Assembly (NCBI RefSeq): GCF_004217555.1
Contig: NZ_SHKW01000002.1
Span: forward strand, 124,001-188,000
Origin: Edaphobacter modestus
GTDB lineage: Bacteria; Acidobacteriota; Terriglobia; Terriglobales; Acidobacteriaceae
Direction of reading: 5' to 3'
DNA: 64,000 nucleotides
This document shows, piece after piece, positions 7,538 through 15,504 of the stretch. The notes under the pieces are model-generated. The model was not told the origin of the DNA. It did no database searches and was given only the letters and a program-made list of their open reading frames with translations. Position 1 is the stretch's first letter; every line of letters begins with the position of its first letter. The position numbers and the translations under genes are program-made.

Positions 7538-8929
7538 ATGCAACGAAGCACTCGAACAGCCTGCCTGGCCTTCATATTGGGAATGCTCGGACTGCTGGCC
7601 CAAGGCCAGAATCTCGCACCTCTATCCCCTGCGCTCACGGATGAAGGGGCCGCAGGGTCAAGCTCTCCTGAATTGACGCTCGAAGAGGCAGTTGAACAAG
7701 CTGTTGCGAACAACAGCAGTCTGAAGACCGCCAGCCTCGAGATACTCCGGGCCGCCGACGATCTGGCTGCGAATAAGACAAGACGTTTTGCGAATACGCA
7801 GGTCACTGTGCTCGGCGCCCAACTGGTTACGAAGCCATCGGTTACTTACCCGGCGGGCTCGCTTGGGGTATACAGCGCGACCGGGCCGATTCCGGCGACG
7901 AATCAAAAGGTCGAGATTCCGCGAAAACCCGTAGGCATAGTGAATGTCCTGGTTGCCCAGCCGCTTTCGACGCAGTACCAGCTGCGTTTGCAATTGAAGG
8001 CTCTTGCGCTGGGCCTGGAAGGTACGCGCCAGGACCAGGTGAAAACGCGTCTGGAGGTGGTCGACCAGGTTCGACGTGCTTACTACGCGGTTGTCGAGGC
8101 ACAGAGCGCTTTGGATAGCCTTCAGGCGTCACTCCCTTATTACCGGGAATCGCATCGTCTGGCATTCGTGAACCGCGGTAAAGAGACGATTCTCGAATCG
8201 GATTTGCTGAACGCCGATGCGCAGCTTTTGAAGACACAGAATGCCATCAGCGATGCGAGCGAAAGGGTCGCGTCGGCGAGCGAAAGATTGAACGATCTGA
8301 TGGGCCGGGACGTACACACGCAGTTTCGGGTTGCGGCGATCGGCGATGCAGATACCGATCTCGCCACACTCGGAGCCATGGAAGCCCGCGCTCTTCAAAA
8401 CCGGCCAGATGTGAAGAAGGCGAAGCTTCAGGTGGAGCAAGCCAATTACGACGCGCGGGCGAAGAAGGCGGAATATATCCCCGACGTGAGTCTGGCCTTC
8501 AGTTACTACACAACAGCGAATTTCCAGAATGTTTTTCCAAGCAACGTCGGGACAGTGGGCCTGTCGCTTCGGTGGGAACCGTGGGACTGGGGACGCAAGC
8601 ACCATGAATACGACGAAAAGCGAACCAAGGAAGAGCAAGCCAAGGTTGGTGTCGGCGCTACGGAACGAGCCGTTCTTCTGGAGGTGAGAAATGCGTGCCG
8701 GCAGTTGGAGAACACCCGCCGACAACTGACCCTCAGCGATGCAAGCGAACGAGCGGCCCGGCAGAAGCTCAAAGAGTTGCAGGAGCAGGTAAAGCGCGAA
8801 GCGGCATTAGGCAGAGATTTGTTTCAAGCACAGTCGAATCTGGCTTCCGCCGACAGCCAGCAGCAACAGGCTCTGACTGCGTTTTGGAAGGCCAGGGCCG
8901 ATTTGAAAAAGGCGATAGGAGAAGAATGA
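7538..8929 (+). CDS. TolC-type outer membrane efflux protein
   Basis: A 463-residue outer-membrane channel of the TolC/OEP family. It forms the exit duct of a tripartite RND pump with the two genes downstream. A signal peptide (MQRSTRTACLAFILGMLGLL, cut near AQGQ) is followed by ELTLEEAVEQAVANNSSLKTAS, the usual start of the first coiled-coil repeat. The second repeat starts MEARALQNRPDVKKAKLQVE and the protein ends in long Ala/Gln/Leu-rich helices (LASADSQQQQALTAFWKA). The start at 7538 is chosen because the longer frame begins in a phosphorylase remnant. The stop overlaps the adaptor start (ATGA). The first 14 codons are duplicated 745 bp upstream. Confidence 0.88.
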   Translation: MQRSTRTACLAFILGMLGLLAQGQNLAPLSPALTDEGAAGSSSPELTLEEAVEQAVANNSSLKTASLEILRAADDLAANKTRRFANTQVTVLGAQLVTKPSVTYPAGSLGVYSATGPIPATNQKVEIPRKPVGIVNVLVAQPLSTQYQLRLQLKALALGLEGTRQDQVKTRLEVVDQVRRAYYAVVEAQSALDSLQASLPYYRESHRLAFVNRGKETILESDLLNADAQLLKTQNAISDASERVASASERLNDLMGRDVHTQFRVAAIGDADTDLATLGAMEARALQNRPDVKKAKLQVEQANYDARAKKAEYIPDVSLAFSYYTTANFQNVFPSNVGTVGLSLRWEPWDWGRKHHEYDEKRTKEEQAKVGVGATERAVLLEVRNACRQLENTRRQLTLSDASERAARQKLKELQEQVKREAALGRDLFQAQSNLASADSQQQQALTAFWKARADLKKAIGEE

Positions 8930-10131
8930 TGCGTGTATATTTCGGAATTTTGAGTTTAGCTGTGCTTTCCGCTCTCACCGGCTGCGGGACAAAAAAGCAG
9001 AAGGCGGGGCCAGAGCCGGTTCCCGTTGTGGCGGAGATTGTGGCTACGCAGCAGGTCCAGCCCAGTTGGACTTACGCCGGCGAGATTCGTCCGGACACTG
9101 AGGTTCAACTGGCCTTCAAGGAACCCGGTTATATCGCCGCTCTGTATCGAGTGAAGGGCGTCGATGGTCGGATGCGTGATGTGCAGGTAGGCGACGAAAT
9201 ACCTGCCCGCGCCACACTGGCCCGACTGCGCAGCTCCGATTATGAAGCCTCGCTCAACTCCGCGGTCGGCCAGCAGCGCTCAGCGCAGGGTACGCTTGAT
9301 GTTTCGCAAGCGGAACTCAACCGAGCAAAGGCCGATCAGGCAAAGGCAGATCTTGATTTTGAACGTGCACAAGCGCTCTATGCCGCCAAAGCAATGACTC
9401 GCCCGGATTACGATGCGGCGGTGAATCAGCACACCTCGGCGACCGCCAGTGTGGAAGCCGCCGTGCGTCAGATCGAGGCGCGGCACGGGCAGTTGAGCGC
9501 TGCATCGGCGCAGGCTGTCTACGCGCGGATCAATCTTGGCGATACGAGCCTGAACGCTCCCATGCCTGGAGTCATCGTCGAAAAGAGTGTGGAACCGGGC
9601 AGCCTGGTTGCTGCGGGGACAAGAGCGTTCACGCTCGACGATACGCGCGTGGTGAAGGTGAACTTCGGAGCTCCCGACAGCATGCTGGCACACCTCAAGC
9701 TAGGAGCACCGGTGCCTGTGCAACTTGATGCCTTGCAGGGCCGGACCTTCACAGGGCAAATTACGGGAATCTCCGCCTCCGCCAACCGTGAATCACGGGT
9801 TTTCAACATCGAGGTCACTCTCCCGAACCGGGATCGCTTGTTCAAGGTGGGCATGATCGCACGCATCCGTATAGAGCAAGCGAATACGCAAACTGTGCCT
9901 GTGGTACCACTGACTGCTTTGATGACCGCGGAATCCGGTTCGAATAACTATTCGGTCTTCACTGTAACGGAGCACGATGGAAAACAGTTTGCGCAATTGA
10001 AGAGTGTGAGGATTGGTGAAACCTTCGGCAAGTCGGTTGTCATCGACGAAGGCCTTACGCCCGGTGAACGAATCGTCGTCAACCGTACTAACCAGCTAAG
10101 CAACGGAAGCCTGATCCGGATGGTCAACTAG
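8926..10131 (+). CDS. RND efflux periplasmic adaptor (HlyD/AcrA family) lipoprotein
   Basis: A 401-residue membrane-fusion protein bridging pump and TolC channel. The lipobox LTGC (VLSALTGCG) near residue 18 predicts an inner-membrane-anchored lipoprotein. Next come VVAEIVATQQVQPSWTYAGE, the first half of the lipoyl-like domain (LAFKEPGYIAAL), an alpha-helical hairpin rich in Ala/Gln/Lys (ELNRAKADQAKADLDFERAQ), the second lipoyl half (LNAPMPGVIVEKSVEPGSLV) and a beta-barrel/membrane-proximal part. The upstream ORF extension to 8695 overlaps tolC and is a shadow. The gene starts within the tolC stop, preceded by AGGAGAAG. Confidence 0.88.
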   Translation: MMRVYFGILSLAVLSALTGCGTKKQKAGPEPVPVVAEIVATQQVQPSWTYAGEIRPDTEVQLAFKEPGYIAALYRVKGVDGRMRDVQVGDEIPARATLARLRSSDYEASLNSAVGQQRSAQGTLDVSQAELNRAKADQAKADLDFERAQALYAAKAMTRPDYDAAVNQHTSATASVEAAVRQIEARHGQLSAASAQAVYARINLGDTSLNAPMPGVIVEKSVEPGSLVAAGTRAFTLDDTRVVKVNFGAPDSMLAHLKLGAPVPVQLDALQGRTFTGQITGISASANRESRVFNIEVTLPNRDRLFKVGMIARIRIEQANTQTVPVVPLTALMTAESGSNNYSVFTVTEHDGKQFAQLKSVRIGETFGKSVVIDEGLTPGERIVVNRTNQLSNGSLIRMVN

Positions 10132-10142
10132 GAGACGCAGCA

Positions 10143-13100
10143 ATGACACACGCACAGAATGAGCAGTCCACGAACAAGAAACAGAATCTCGCCCGCTTCT
10201 TCCTCGAACAGCGACACATCGCCTGGGTCTCGCTCGCGGTTGCGCTCCTCTGGGGAATCTACGGACTATTGAAGATGCCGCAACGGAAAGACCCGGACAT
10301 TCCGGTACGCCAAGCGATGATTATCGTGCCTTGGCAGGGAACATCGTCCGAACAGGTAGAGCAACTGGTGACCAGGAAGATCGAGCAGGCTATTGCTTTG
10401 AATCAATGGGTGACGGAGATCAAGAGCGCCTCCAGAACCGGCTCGGCGATGGTCCAATTCGAACTGGCAGAAAAGGGAAAGTACGACAGGGACAAAGAAC
10501 TTGACGACGTCAAGATCAGGCTGGACGCCATCCACGACCTTCCGCAGGGCGCCGGTCCGATTTTGTACATCAAGGACTTCGGGGATACGTCTGCATTGAT
10601 GCTTACAGTAGCGAGCCCGCCGGCCGATCCAGCTCAGGTCAACTGGGTGAGCAAGCTGGTTGAGGCACAGATCCGGCAGGTTCGGAGTGGTTTGGATACG
10701 CATACTCAGCCGCGACGTTCCATTGTTGTGGTTTTTCCAAAGTCTATCGACAGCGACGAAGTCGAGCGCAAGTTGTCTTGGGTGACCCGAGACATGGCAA
10801 CCCAACATCTTTGTTCCGATGTGCGCGCGTTTTCGGGAGCAGGGTTTACCGGGGTGGACCTGGCGACGAACCTCAGCACTCCTGATCTGAAATCGGCCTT
10901 GAGTAAGTTCGCAAATCAGAGCCTGCAAACCGACGAACTTCATCCCGATGCATGGGAACCTGCGATCATCGACGAGCCGGCAAACACCACCGCGGCGCTT
11001 CAGGCCGTGGCCGGTGACAAGTACACTTATCGCGACCTGGACGACTTTACCGATACCCTTCAGCGAAGCCTCAAAACGCTGTCGATCGTGGCGAAGGCAG
11101 AACGTTCCGGGGTACTGGACGAGAACGTATTTCTGAATTTCTCGCAGCAGCGCCTGGCGCAATACAAGCTAAGGCCGGCGGATCTTTCCAGCATCCTCGC
11201 GGCCCGGAATCTACCGGAGAGCGGCCAAACGCTCAATGCACGCGGACGGACGGTCAGCGTCAACACCACAGGCGAGTTCAAGAGCATCGACGATCTGCGG
11301 AATGTAGTGATAGGCACGTCACCGAACGGAACGCCGCTTTACCTGCGGGATCTCGTGGACATCGACAGGGGATATGAGAATCCCCCTTCGTTCCTGAACC
11401 GGTACACTCGTCGCGACGAAAACGGTAGATGGATCACGACACGCGCGATTACGCTCTCGGTCCAGATGAAGAAGGGAGAACAGATCGGTTCTTTTGGAAA
11501 ACAGGTGGACGCCAATCTGGCGAGCGTCAGAAAAACATTGCCGGCCGATTTGGTCCTGGCCAGGACGTCAGACCAGCCATTGCAGGTACACGACAGCATC
11601 GAGCTCTTCAGCCACAGCTTGATCGAGGCGCTGGTGCTGGTGGTAGTTGTGGCTTTGATTGGCTTCTGGAGCTGGCGGACGGCCATTCTGATTGCGGTGT
11701 CCATGCCGATTACGCTCGCGATCACGTTTGGGGTCATCAGCACGCTCGGGATCGACCTGCAACAGGTCTCAATCGCTTCGCTGATCATCGCGCTGGGACT
11801 ATTGGTCGATGTACCGGTGGTGTCCGGCGACGCGATTGTGCGCGAACTGGGTGCCGGGCAGCCACGGTCCGTCGCCGCGTGGCTGGGACCGACAAAGCTA
11901 TTCAAAACGATGGCATATGCAACCGTCACGAATATCGTCTCCTATCTTCCATTTCTGCTGTTGCCCGGAGATACGGGGAAATTCCTGTACAGTCTGCCTA
12001 TCGTCATTAGTTGTTCTTTGCTGGCGGCCCTGCTCGTCTCGATGACCTTTGTGCCGCTCATCAGTTCGTTTCTATTGGAAAGCAGGAGCGAAACTCCTAT
12101 CGAGGAGAGGCGGCAGCGCGGGTTCACGGGTTGGTATTTTCGAACGGCAAAGAAGGCCATTGAACACAGGAAAGTCTGCCTGGCAGCATCGCTTGGCCTG
12201 CTGGTAGCGGGCGGCGTCGTGTTCTCCACGCTCAAGCCGCAGTTCTTTCCAAAAGACCTTCAATACTTTTCTTACATCGACGTGTGGCTGCCTGAAGACA
12301 CTCCCGCGAGCGCGACCAGCGCGGTTACTCAGCAGGTGGAATCCATTACCCGCCGGGTAGCGGAAGAGTATGGTAGAAGCCATCCGGAGCACGGACATCC
12401 GAAGGATGTTCTGCAATCGATGACGACTTTTGTGGGCGGCGGCGGTCCTCGCTTCTGGAGCAGCGCCACACCCGAGGACAGGCAAACCAACTATGCTCAG
12501 GTGATTCTGCGAACGAAAGACAATCATGATACGACCCCACTGCTTGCCCTTTTGCAGGCAGAACTGGACAGGCAAATTCCTGGAGCAATCATCGATACGC
12601 GGACTCTCGAAACGGGCAAGCCGGTTGGAATTCCGATTCAGGTCAGAATTTCCGGCGAAGATCTGCCACGTCTCAGAGCGGAAGCCGAGCAGCTGAAGCA
12701 AATCTTTCGAGACATCCCCATCGCCGCCAGGGTTCGAGACGATTGGGGTGAGCCGAGTGCGAGAGCAGTGGTGCACGTCGATGCGGACCGGGCAAACCTG
12801 GCGCACGTCACAAACGCAGATGTTTCCGATTCCGTCGGTGCGGCTCTTCATGGCATTACGGCTGGAGTTTTGAGAGATGGCAACAAGCAGGTTCCGATTG
12901 TTGGACGCATGCAGATGGAGGAGCGGTCCCAACTCTCCGATCTGCGCAGTCTATACGTCTTCTCGCGGCAAGACACCCCTCCAGTGCCTCTCGATCAGGT
13001 GGCGACGACTGTCCTGAGTCCGGTAACGCCTAAAATCCGACGCTTCGATCAGTACCGGACCATTACCGTGCAGTGCTGGCCTACGCAGGGGCATTTACCT

Positions 13101-13781
13101 TCGGAGGTAATCGCAGCGGCTATGCCAAAGCTGGAGGCATTCCAGAAGCAGCTTCCCGACGGGTTTATATTCCGCTTCGCAGGCGAGCAAAAAGAGCAGG
13201 TCAGCGGCTTTGGTGAACTTACAACAGTGCTGCTCATTTGCGTATGCGCCATTTATCTGGCTCTGCTTGCGCAGTTCAAGCATGCGTTCAAGCCACTGAT
13301 CGTCTTTGCCGCCATTCCGTACGGCGTTGTCGGTGCAATCTTTTCACTCGCCATTATGGGCCAGCCCTTTGGATTCATGGCATTCCTTGGGATCATCAGC
13401 CTCATCGGTGTCATTGTGAGCCACATCATTGTGCTGTTTGAATTTATCGAGGAGCGACGAGAAGAGGGTGAGGAATTGGAGTTGGCGCTGATCGATGCCG
13501 GCATCCTTCGTTTGCGGCCAGTGATGATCACGGTTGCGGCCACAGTGATTGCGCTATTTCCGTTGGCTGCACACGGCGGCCCGCTTTGGGAGCCTCTTTG
13601 CTATGCGCAGATTGGGGGACTGACGATCGCCACTTTCGTGACGCTTGGGCTCGTTCCCGTCCTCTATTCCTTCGTCGTGCTGGATCTGAAATTGATCCGT
13701 TGGGAACAAGAAGAGCAGCCTGGTTCTGCTGCTCCGGAGAAACCCTCAGCGATGCCTCTAACATCCGGGATACCTGGGTGA
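10143..13781 (+). CDS. RND multidrug/hydrophobe efflux pump (HAE1-like)
   Basis: A 1212-residue inner-membrane pump, longer than the roughly 1050 residues usual for AcrB-type proteins. TM1 is near residues 25-45 (HIAWVSLAVALLWGIYGLL) followed by the porter domain. TM2-6 begin near LIEALVLVVVVALIGFWS, and TM7 is KVCLAASLGLLVAGGVVF. TM8-12 follow TTVLLICVCAIYLALLAQFK. In TM4 the usual Asp-Asp pair reads GLLVDVPVV: only the first Asp remains, with another acidic residue in SGDAIVREL. In TM10 the position of the conserved Lys is hydrophobic or polar (VIVSHIIVLFEF). The proton relay must differ from AcrB. It lies 11 bp after the adaptor with GGAG upstream. The substrate is unknown. Confidence 0.87.
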   Translation: MTHAQNEQSTNKKQNLARFFLEQRHIAWVSLAVALLWGIYGLLKMPQRKDPDIPVRQAMIIVPWQGTSSEQVEQLVTRKIEQAIALNQWVTEIKSASRTGSAMVQFELAEKGKYDRDKELDDVKIRLDAIHDLPQGAGPILYIKDFGDTSALMLTVASPPADPAQVNWVSKLVEAQIRQVRSGLDTHTQPRRSIVVVFPKSIDSDEVERKLSWVTRDMATQHLCSDVRAFSGAGFTGVDLATNLSTPDLKSALSKFANQSLQTDELHPDAWEPAIIDEPANTTAALQAVAGDKYTYRDLDDFTDTLQRSLKTLSIVAKAERSGVLDENVFLNFSQQRLAQYKLRPADLSSILAARNLPESGQTLNARGRTVSVNTTGEFKSIDDLRNVVIGTSPNGTPLYLRDLVDIDRGYENPPSFLNRYTRRDENGRWITTRAITLSVQMKKGEQIGSFGKQVDANLASVRKTLPADLVLARTSDQPLQVHDSIELFSHSLIEALVLVVVVALIGFWSWRTAILIAVSMPITLAITFGVISTLGIDLQQVSIASLIIALGLLVDVPVVSGDAIVRELGAGQPRSVAAWLGPTKLFKTMAYATVTNIVSYLPFLLLPGDTGKFLYSLPIVISCSLLAALLVSMTFVPLISSFLLESRSETPIEERRQRGFTGWYFRTAKKAIEHRKVCLAASLGLLVAGGVVFSTLKPQFFPKDLQYFSYIDVWLPEDTPASATSAVTQQVESITRRVAEEYGRSHPEHGHPKDVLQSMTTFVGGGGPRFWSSATPEDRQTNYAQVILRTKDNHDTTPLLALLQAELDRQIPGAIIDTRTLETGKPVGIPIQVRISGEDLPRLRAEAEQLKQIFRDIPIAARVRDDWGEPSARAVVHVDADRANLAHVTNADVSDSVGAALHGITAGVLRDGNKQVPIVGRMQMEERSQLSDLRSLYVFSRQDTPPVPLDQVATTVLSPVTPKIRRFDQYRTITVQCWPTQGHLPSEVIAAAMPKLEAFQKQLPDGFIFRFAGEQKEQVSGFGELTTVLLICVCAIYLALLAQFKHAFKPLIVFAAIPYGVVGAIFSLAIMGQPFGFMAFLGIISLIGVIVSHIIVLFEFIEERREEGEELELALIDAGILRLRPVMITVAATVIALFPLAAHGGPLWEPLCYAQIGGLTIATFVTLGLVPVLYSFVVLDLKLIRWEQEEQPGSAAPEKPSAMPLTSGIPG

Positions 13782-13786
13782 CCACT

Positions 13787-14248
13787 ATGAACTTTGGACA
13801 CGCCATCCAATACGCGACATTGTTATCACTTCTGATGGGAGGTCTCGGTGTGGTTGTCGGGGTCTTAAATCACCGTGTGCAGGTGAAGACGCAGATCTTC
13901 CTGGCAATGTCTGCCCAGTATGACGAACTGTTGAAGAACTCTTCGGCGGCATTCTGGCTGAGTGTGCCAGTTGGCACGGAGCTTCCTGAGCGGAGGGACG
14001 ATTTAACCATCTCGATGTTACGATTCTGCACTCTGGTTTCCTTGACCTATCTTCTATTTTGCGAACGCCGCATACCAAAACGAATGTGGGAGTTGATGCT
14101 CCGTTCCGCTGAGCGGAGGTTCCGCAGTCCCTTATTTGTGCGTGAGTGGGAGCATTTGAGGACTGAATTCGAATCATTCCCGGAGTTCGTCTCACTCGTT
14201 ACCTCAGTGCATCGTATGTCGCCCCCAATTCCCTTGGCGCCTAGGTAA
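13787..14248 (+). CDS. Small membrane protein at the end of the RND operon
   Basis: A 153-residue protein starting 5 bp after the pump stop, so translationally coupled. It has an N-terminal transmembrane helix (YATLLSLLMGGLGVVVGVL) and a mostly helical, charged cytoplasmic part (YDELLKNSS, FCERRIPKRMWELMLRSAER, SPLFVREWEHLRTEF). A second weaker hydrophobic stretch is FCTLVSLTYLLF. I do not recognise a family. The pattern resembles small single-pass proteins often annotated as hypothetical next to transporters. A role as accessory to the pump is inferred only from position. Confidence 0.65.
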   Translation: MNFGHAIQYATLLSLLMGGLGVVVGVLNHRVQVKTQIFLAMSAQYDELLKNSSAAFWLSVPVGTELPERRDDLTISMLRFCTLVSLTYLLFCERRIPKRMWELMLRSAERRFRSPLFVREWEHLRTEFESFPEFVSLVTSVHRMSPPIPLAPR

Positions 14249-14389
14249 CGCAGGACTGGAAGATTCGGCTCAGTGTCACATTTGCAAATGACTGGATACT
14301 GCCAGAGTCCTGTTGCCTGACTGCGAATTCAGAGTTGATGAATGGAGAATTGCTAGCCCGATGAATGGCGTAATACAGAAGGAGATACG

Positions 14390-15019
14390 ATGAAAATCAC
14401 GAAACAGTTGATATTGCCACTAGTCTTGTTGTTCATGCTCGCTTACGCCAGGGGACAGGACATTCACTACAACTATGACCGAGGCGCGAACTTTCAATCC
14501 TATCGGACCTACCAATGGGTCGACGTCCAGAGGGGTCCGGGTGGTCCGTCAGAAGCCGATGTCCCGACCGGTTTGCCAAATTTGCCGGTCGGCCCACCAC
14601 CTATGAGCGCTAGCAATGTCCAAGATGATCAATTGCTCGATCAGGACATTAGACGTGCAGTCGATGCACAGCTAGCAGAGAAAGGTCTCACCAAGGTGGA
14701 CAAAGGTGGGAACCTTTTTGTGGGCTACCAGGCCAACGTTCATGAGGAAAAGAGCATAAACCTGTCGGGCTCGGGAGGCTATGGCTGGTCGGGCGGAGGT
14801 CCATGGGGCGGCTTGAGCTCGTTTCAGGGCCAGACTTCTACCGTTCCCATTGGGACGCTGGTAGTGGGCCTATATGACCCCGCAAGAAAGCAGTTGATCT
14901 GGCGCGGAGATGCTAGCAAGACCGTCAACCTCAAGAAAGATCCGAATAAAAACTACGCGAACCTGCAAAAGGCGATGGTCAAGCTTTTCAAGAACTATCC
15001 GCCCCAGCCCGGTAAATAG
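14390..15019 (+). CDS. DUF4136-like secreted protein
   Basis: A 209-residue exported protein with a signal peptide (LILPLVLLFMLAYARG) and the pattern of DUF4136 proteins. It has YDRGANFQSYRTYQWVD near the N-terminus, LLDQDIRRAVDAQLAEKGL in the middle, and NLFVGYQANV then LVVGLYDPARKQLIWRG towards the C-terminus. The central insert is Gly/Ser/Trp-rich (GSGGYGWSGGGPWGG). The usual lipobox cysteine is absent here (LAYARGQD), whereas the decayed copy at 34788 still reads LACARG, so this copy may have lost lipidation. Strong GGAG Shine-Dalgarno. DUF4136 proteins are envelope-associated and of unknown function. Confidence 0.75.
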   Translation: MKITKQLILPLVLLFMLAYARGQDIHYNYDRGANFQSYRTYQWVDVQRGPGGPSEADVPTGLPNLPVGPPPMSASNVQDDQLLDQDIRRAVDAQLAEKGLTKVDKGGNLFVGYQANVHEEKSINLSGSGGYGWSGGGPWGGLSSFQGQTSTVPIGTLVVGLYDPARKQLIWRGDASKTVNLKKDPNKNYANLQKAMVKLFKNYPPQPGK

Positions 15020-15110
15020 GTGCGAGGGGCGAAAGAACAACGTCGCGCTATGCCAACTGGACCCGTCCGCCAAGACAGCCGGCGGTCCCTCAACGAAGAG
15101 GAGCAGAGCA

Positions 15111-15404
15111 ATGGACTCACATTTTTGGGATATTTATCGAGATATTCGATCCCTCATCCAAAAACCAGACGAGGCAGTCTACATCCTTTACACATCGATT
15201 GGAGCGATTACTGTTCGCAAATTCGTCTACCGAGCCGAAGCAGGTTATGTCTTTTTGCAGGGTATCGACGAGAGCGGGAGGGATCGTATCGTAGGCTTTT
15301 CGGAACAACAGCTTTCCACATTTGCATTTGAGGTCCGGATGAAGTCAGCCGACAAGAGCGGCCAGATTAGATTCAATCAGAATCTAGCTGAGAATCTCTC
15401 TTGA
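15111..15404 (+). CDS. Conserved-looking hypothetical protein, 97 residues
   Basis: A small protein starting MDSHFWDIYRDIR with GAGGAG upstream. It contains beta-rich segments (AVYILYTSIGAITVRKFVYR, AGYVFLQGIDESGRDRIVGF) that suggest a compact SH3- or PilZ-like barrel, with a short charged tail. No signal peptide or transmembrane segment is present, so it is probably cytosolic. The longer frame back to 14910 overlaps the upstream gene and is not used. I do not recognise a family. Confidence 0.55.
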   Translation: MDSHFWDIYRDIRSLIQKPDEAVYILYTSIGAITVRKFVYRAEAGYVFLQGIDESGRDRIVGFSEQQLSTFAFEVRMKSADKSGQIRFNQNLAENLS

Positions 15405-15504
15405 GCTTAGAGCGAGAACCTGAGGAACTCACCGTCAGACGAGGACGCGATCTTGCCTTTAGCTGGACCGTCCTGCCCGTATAGAAAGAAGGACACTAGT
15501 CGCC

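Noticed and set aside
10266..11162. 298-codon minus-strand frame inside the RND pump gene
   Set aside because: Composition is Arg/His-rich shadow of a high-GC gene; no motif; the plus-strand pump is clear.
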